Shown piece by piece: positions 3,291 to 6,541 of a stretch of 6,541 nucleotides of DNA. Position numbers and translations under genes: made by a program. Positions within the stretch are counted from its first letter, which is position 1, and each line of letters starts with the position of its first letter. Source of the DNA: JAYFRE01 sp034926235 (GTDB lineage Bacteria; Pseudomonadota; Alphaproteobacteria; Rhodospirillales; Magnetospirillaceae); assembly GCA_034926235.1 (NCBI GenBank), contig JAYFRE010000069.1:1-6541 (forward strand), read 5' to 3'. Below the pieces are notes generated by a model. That model did not search any database. It saw nothing but the letters and a program-made list of their open reading frames with translations, and had not been told where the DNA came from.

Positions 3291-5086
3291 CGGAGCTGAG
3301 TTTCAAGGGCAAAGAGTTTGTCTATAACCACCATCTGGCGCTGCCCTTCCGTCCGCTGGTGCCCGATGAAAGCAAGGGCATCGGCCCGGTTGCGCTCGAC
3401 GGCAATCTCGTCATTCACGGCGACAATCTGCACGCTCTGAAGGCGCTCCTGCCGCTTTACGCGGGCAAGGTGGACTGCATCTTTATCGACCCGCCCTACA
3501 ATACCGGCAACGAGGGCTGGTGTTACAACGATAACGTCAACGCCCCGATGATCCGGGAGTGGCTGGAATCCAACCCAATCGGTATCGAGGATGGTTTGCG
3601 CCATGACAAATGGTGCGCCATGATGTGGCCGCGTCTGCGGTTGCTGCATGAGATGTTAAGCGAGAATGGCAGCATATGGATCACGCTGGACGATAACGAA
3701 GTTCACCACGCCCGGAATATGTTGGACCAAATATTCGGTGACAACTCGTTCGTCGGACAGCTTGCCTGGCAAAAGCGAACCTCGCGTGAAAATCGTGCTG
3801 TCCTCTCCCCCAGCTTCGATCACATTCTGCTGTATTCCAAGGCGTTGAAAGACACGTGGAAGCTCCGCCGCAATCTGCTCATGCCCAAGGACGGCGGATA
3901 CGCTAATCCTGATAACGACCCACGAGGCGTATGGGCGTCGATCCCGTTTTCAGCGCAGGGCTACCGCGAAAACCAAGTCTACGAGATCACCACGCCCACC
4001 GGGATCAAGCACAAGCCACCCAAAGGGCGTTGCTGGGGGGCGACAGAACCGGAGTTCGAAAACCTCAAGGCACAGAATTTGGTGTATTGGCCGAAGAACG
4101 GCAACGGGAAGCCAAGGATAAAGCAATTTCCTGATGACGCTAAGGGCCTCGTACCCATGACTTTTTGGCCTGCGTCCGAGGTCGGCACTACAGAAGATTC
4201 CAAAAAGCATTTGCTCGAAATATTCTCGGAATACGATGAAGCTGATCTTGCAATTCACGCACCGAAGACAGTTTCTCTAATCGAACGCGTCATTGAGATA
4301 GCATCAAAAAAAGACTCTATTGTTCTGGACTCTTTCGCCGGATCTGGAACGACTGCCCACGCCGTATTGAACTCAAACCAGCGTGATGGCGGCGAGCGAC
4401 GCTTCGTTTTGGTCGAGATGGAAGACTACGCGGATAATCTTACGGCCGAGCGGATGCGGCGTGTAATCAACGGTTACGATTTCACAGGCACCCAAAAGAC
4501 GGAACTTCATCGCGAGGGGGTCACCTGGGCCAAGCTCAATAAGGCTGAGAAGCTGATCGATTTGGTTGAAGCCATCGAAAATCTGCACGGGCACGAATAC
4601 GATCGGATCAAGAAAGAGGTGAAAGACGGGGAGTTGATCGTCACCGGCGAAAATACGGTAACGGAACGCGTTGAAGGCCTCGGTGGCACCTTCACCTATT
4701 GCACGCTTGGCGATCCCGTTGAACTGGACAAGGTGCTGAGCGGTGAAACGCTGCCGCCTTACGCCGGCCTCGGCGCGGCGCTGTTCCACATGGCTACCAA
4801 TCATGCGCTCGATCCGGCAGCCGTGCGCGAGGATGACTTCTATCTCGGTGCCGTGGAAGGCCAGCACGTCTGGCTGATCTACAAGCCCGATCTCGACTGG
4901 CTAAAATCGCCGGAGGCGGCGTTGACCCTGGCGCGCGCCAAGGCATTCGCCGCGTCCGATCCGGACAAGCGCCACCTTGTCTTCGCCCCGGCGCGTTTTG
5001 TGAGCCAGAAGATGCTAGCGGAACAGAACATCCCCGTCGAGTTCGTGCCGCTGCCCTTCGCGCTCTACCGCATAGACCGGAGCTGA
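3287..5086 (+). CDS. mod: Type III restriction-modification DNA methyltransferase (Mod), N6-adenine
   Basis: The protein has 599 residues and is a beta-class amino-methyltransferase, with the catalytic motif before the AdoMet motif. Catalytic DPPY is at 68-71 in CIFIDPPYNTGNEGW. RHDKW (105-109) and LDDNEVHHARNMLDQIFG (134-151) follow. The AdoMet-binding FAGSGTT is at 350-356, preceded by HAPKTVSLIERVI (the TPK-like element). DPPY indicates N6-adenine methylation. The variable region at about 165-325 is where type III Mod proteins carry target recognition, and the tail from about 480 should support Mod dimerisation or Res contact. Start 3287 overlaps the regulator stop (ATGA); res follows after 4 bp. 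In type III systems Mod alone methylates one strand of an asymmetric site and Mod2Res1-2 cleaves. Part of the region before FAGSG is unusually AT-rich, suggesting recombination. The recognition sequence cannot be read from the protein. Confidence 0.92.
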   Translation: MTELSFKGKEFVYNHHLALPFRPLVPDESKGIGPVALDGNLVIHGDNLHALKALLPLYAGKVDCIFIDPPYNTGNEGWCYNDNVNAPMIREWLESNPIGIEDGLRHDKWCAMMWPRLRLLHEMLSENGSIWITLDDNEVHHARNMLDQIFGDNSFVGQLAWQKRTSRENRAVLSPSFDHILLYSKALKDTWKLRRNLLMPKDGGYANPDNDPRGVWASIPFSAQGYRENQVYEITTPTGIKHKPPKGRCWGATEPEFENLKAQNLVYWPKNGNGKPRIKQFPDDAKGLVPMTFWPASEVGTTEDSKKHLLEIFSEYDEADLAIHAPKTVSLIERVIEIASKKDSIVLDSFAGSGTTAHAVLNSNQRDGGERRFVLVEMEDYADNLTAERMRRVINGYDFTGTQKTELHREGVTWAKLNKAEKLIDLVEAIENLHGHEYDRIKKEVKDGELIVTGENTVTERVEGLGGTFTYCTLGDPVELDKVLSGETLPPYAGLGAALFHMATNHALDPAAVREDDFYLGAVEGQHVWLIYKPDLDWLKSPEAALTLARAKAFAASDPDKRHLVFAPARFVSQKMLAEQNIPVEFVPLPFALYRIDRS

Positions 5087-5090
5087 CGCC

Positions 5091-6541
5091 ATGTTTCGTC
5101 AGCTCGATTATCAGGACCGCGTGCTCTCGACGCTCGATACCTATCTCGACCTTTTGAAGGAGAAGAAGGCACGCGCCGACAAGGTGGCAGCGCTCGCCGA
5201 ACAAGACCCTGACCTTGGCCTCGCCATTCCGGATTTTGCGAAGGACGCTTGGGAAGCGATGAAGGCTGCGAACAAGCTGCCCGCTTCGCGTGCCGCTATT
5301 CCGTTCTCGCCGCGCATGGACGGCTGCGAGCGGCCAGTGCCCAACGCCGTGCTGAAAGTGCCTACCGGCGGCGGCAAGACTTGGCTCGCCGTCTCTGCGG
5401 TGTCGCGGGTGATGGGCCGCTATCTCGACCGCAACACCGGCTTCGTCCTGTGGATCGTGCCGAACGAGGCGATTTATACGCAGACGCTCAAGTATCTGAA
5501 GGATCGCCAGCACCCCTATCGCCAGGCGCTCGACCGCGCGGCGGCGGGGCGTGTGAAGATCATGGAGAAAACCGACCGGCTCGATGCGCGGGACGTGGAA
5601 AGCAATCTCTGCATCATGCTGCTGATGCTGCAATCTGCGAACCGCGAGACGCAGGATTCCTTGAAGATGTTTCAGGATCGGGGGGACGTGCATGGCTTCT
5701 TCCCGCCCGAAGGCGAACAACAGGCGCACCAAGCCGCCATCGACCGCACGCCGAACCTCTCCGCCTATACGGGCATGTTCCCGATGGTGAAGGATTCCCT
5801 CGGGAACGCCCTTCGAATCATCAGGCCCGTGGTCGTGATGGATGAAGGCCACCGCGCCATTTCCGATCTCGCCTTCGGCACACTCTACGGGTTCAATCCG
5901 TGCTTCGTGCTGGAACTAACGGCCACGCCTCAAGATGTGCAGCCGCGCGGCGGTCGCAACCCGCGTGAAGGCCGCTATGCCAATGTGCTGGTGGAGGTGA
6001 CAGGGCGCGAGTTGGACCGCGAAGGCATGATAAAGATGCCACTCAACCTCGATCCCCGGCAGGGCAATGACTGGAAGGCGACGCTGAACGCGGCACTTGC
6101 GAAGCTTAACACGCTGGATGCCAAAGCTCGGCAATTGCGGGCCGATACGGGCCGCTATATTCGCCCGATCATGCTGATCCAGGTCGAGCGCACGGGCGCG
6201 GATCAGCGCGAAAGCGGCCATATCCATGCGGAAGATGTAAAAGACTGGCTCCTGACGGCGGGTTTCGATCAGGCGGAAATCGCGATTAAAACCGCCCAGC
6301 AGAACGACCTCAACGATCCCGAAAATCAGGACCTACTCTCGCCCACCAATCGGGTGCGGGCGATCATAACAAAACAGGCGTTGCAAGAAGGTTGGGATTG
6401 CCCCTTCGCCTACGTGCTGTGCAGCCTTGCGGCCAGCTCCAATCTAAAAGCCATGACCCAGCTTGTCGGCCGTATTCTTCGCCAGCCAGGCGCGCTCAAG
6501 ACAGGCGTTGAAGCGCTCGATGAGTGCCACGTCATCACGCA
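5091..6541 (+). CDS. res: Type III restriction enzyme helicase subunit (Res), 3' end outside the window
   Basis: ATG 5091 begins 4 bp after the mod stop and the frame stays open to the window end, giving 483 residues of a protein that is usually about 900-1000. It is an SF2 helicase: the N-terminal RQLDYQDRVL resembles a Q-type motif, Walker A is PTGGGKT (91-97), motif II is DEGH (251-254), motif III is LTATP (276-280), motif V is around EGWDCP (433-438) and motif VI is QLVGRILRQP (457-466). All ATPase motifs are intact. The C-terminal endonuclease domain (PD-E-x-K type in this family) would lie beyond the edge, so cleavage competence cannot be judged. Known mechanism: with Mod it uses ATP hydrolysis to move along DNA between inversely oriented unmodified sites and then cuts. 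Base use is uniform and GC-rich, unlike the middle of mod. Confidence 0.92.
   Translation, partial: MFRQLDYQDRVLSTLDTYLDLLKEKKARADKVAALAEQDPDLGLAIPDFAKDAWEAMKAANKLPASRAAIPFSPRMDGCERPVPNAVLKVPTGGGKTWLAVSAVSRVMGRYLDRNTGFVLWIVPNEAIYTQTLKYLKDRQHPYRQALDRAAAGRVKIMEKTDRLDARDVESNLCIMLLMLQSANRETQDSLKMFQDRGDVHGFFPPEGEQQAHQAAIDRTPNLSAYTGMFPMVKDSLGNALRIIRPVVVMDEGHRAISDLAFGTLYGFNPCFVLELTATPQDVQPRGGRNPREGRYANVLVEVTGRELDREGMIKMPLNLDPRQGNDWKATLNAALAKLNTLDAKARQLRADTGRYIRPIMLIQVERTGADQRESGHIHAEDVKDWLLTAGFDQAEIAIKTAQQNDLNDPENQDLLSPTNRVRAIITKQALQEGWDCPFAYVLCSLAASSNLKAMTQLVGRILRQPGALKTGVEALDECHVIT

Noticed and set aside
4794..5852. A 352-residue open frame on the minus strand
   Set aside because: It lies antisense to the end of mod and the start of res, both with intact motifs, and its translation is His/Arg-rich with no domain pattern. 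It is a GC-rich shadow frame.
1..6541. CRISPR array, insertion sequence, rRNA or tRNA
   Set aside because: No regularly spaced repeats, transposase frame, terminal inverted repeats or RNA-gene signatures were seen.

Overview
The window looks like part of an integrative and conjugative element (ICE) from a GC-rich alphaproteobacterium. The protein set and codon use suggest a sphingomonad or a rhizobial relative, but no rRNA or tRNA is present to confirm this. It joins two modules: an ICE excision and regulation module of the kind known from Mesorhizobium ICEMlSym-type elements (about 1-1915), and an antirestriction plus type III restriction-modification cargo module (about 2087-6541).

Left module. 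On the minus strand, a 90-residue winged-HTH protein of the RdfS/AlpA excisionase type (98-370) overlaps a second gene that leaves the window at base 1, probably the replication initiator RepA. A 461-bp divergent intergenic region follows (371-831). It has no credible ORF but is densely folded: several perfect hairpins, a long-range stem enclosing three hairpin arms (615-748), and a hairpin that buries the ribosome-binding site of the next gene. That next gene (832-1119, plus strand) is a small stand-alone DUF2285 protein resembling the antiactivator QseM. Convergent with it, 12 bp away, is an FseA-like excision activator (1132-1915, minus strand). It is split between two overlapping reading frames in +1 relation, a DUF6499 N-terminal part and a DUF2285 C-terminal part. 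This is the arrangement known in M. loti, where programmed +1 frameshifting makes active FseA. Inferred logic: rare frameshifting makes FseA, FseA turns on rdfS and the downstream genes, and the QseM-like protein holds FseA off.

Right module. ArdA (2087-2614, minus strand) is a very acidic antirestriction DNA mimic. A 352-bp non-coding divergent region rich in inverted repeats separates it from a plus-strand operon. The operon holds a HigA-type XRE regulator with no HigB toxin (2967-3290), a type III DNA methyltransferase Mod (3287-5086, sharing ATGA with the regulator) and a type III restriction helicase Res (5091 to beyond the window end). A 17-bp dyad lies on the -35 region of this operon, so the HigA-like protein is probably its repressor or controller. 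The central, target-recognition part of Mod is markedly AT-richer than its surroundings, which points to a swapped specificity domain.

The observations most worth pursuing are the frameshift site in fseA, the structured RNA or DNA between rdfS and qseM with its sequestered Shine-Dalgarno, and the use of a HigA-like protein as an apparent controller of a type III R-M system.
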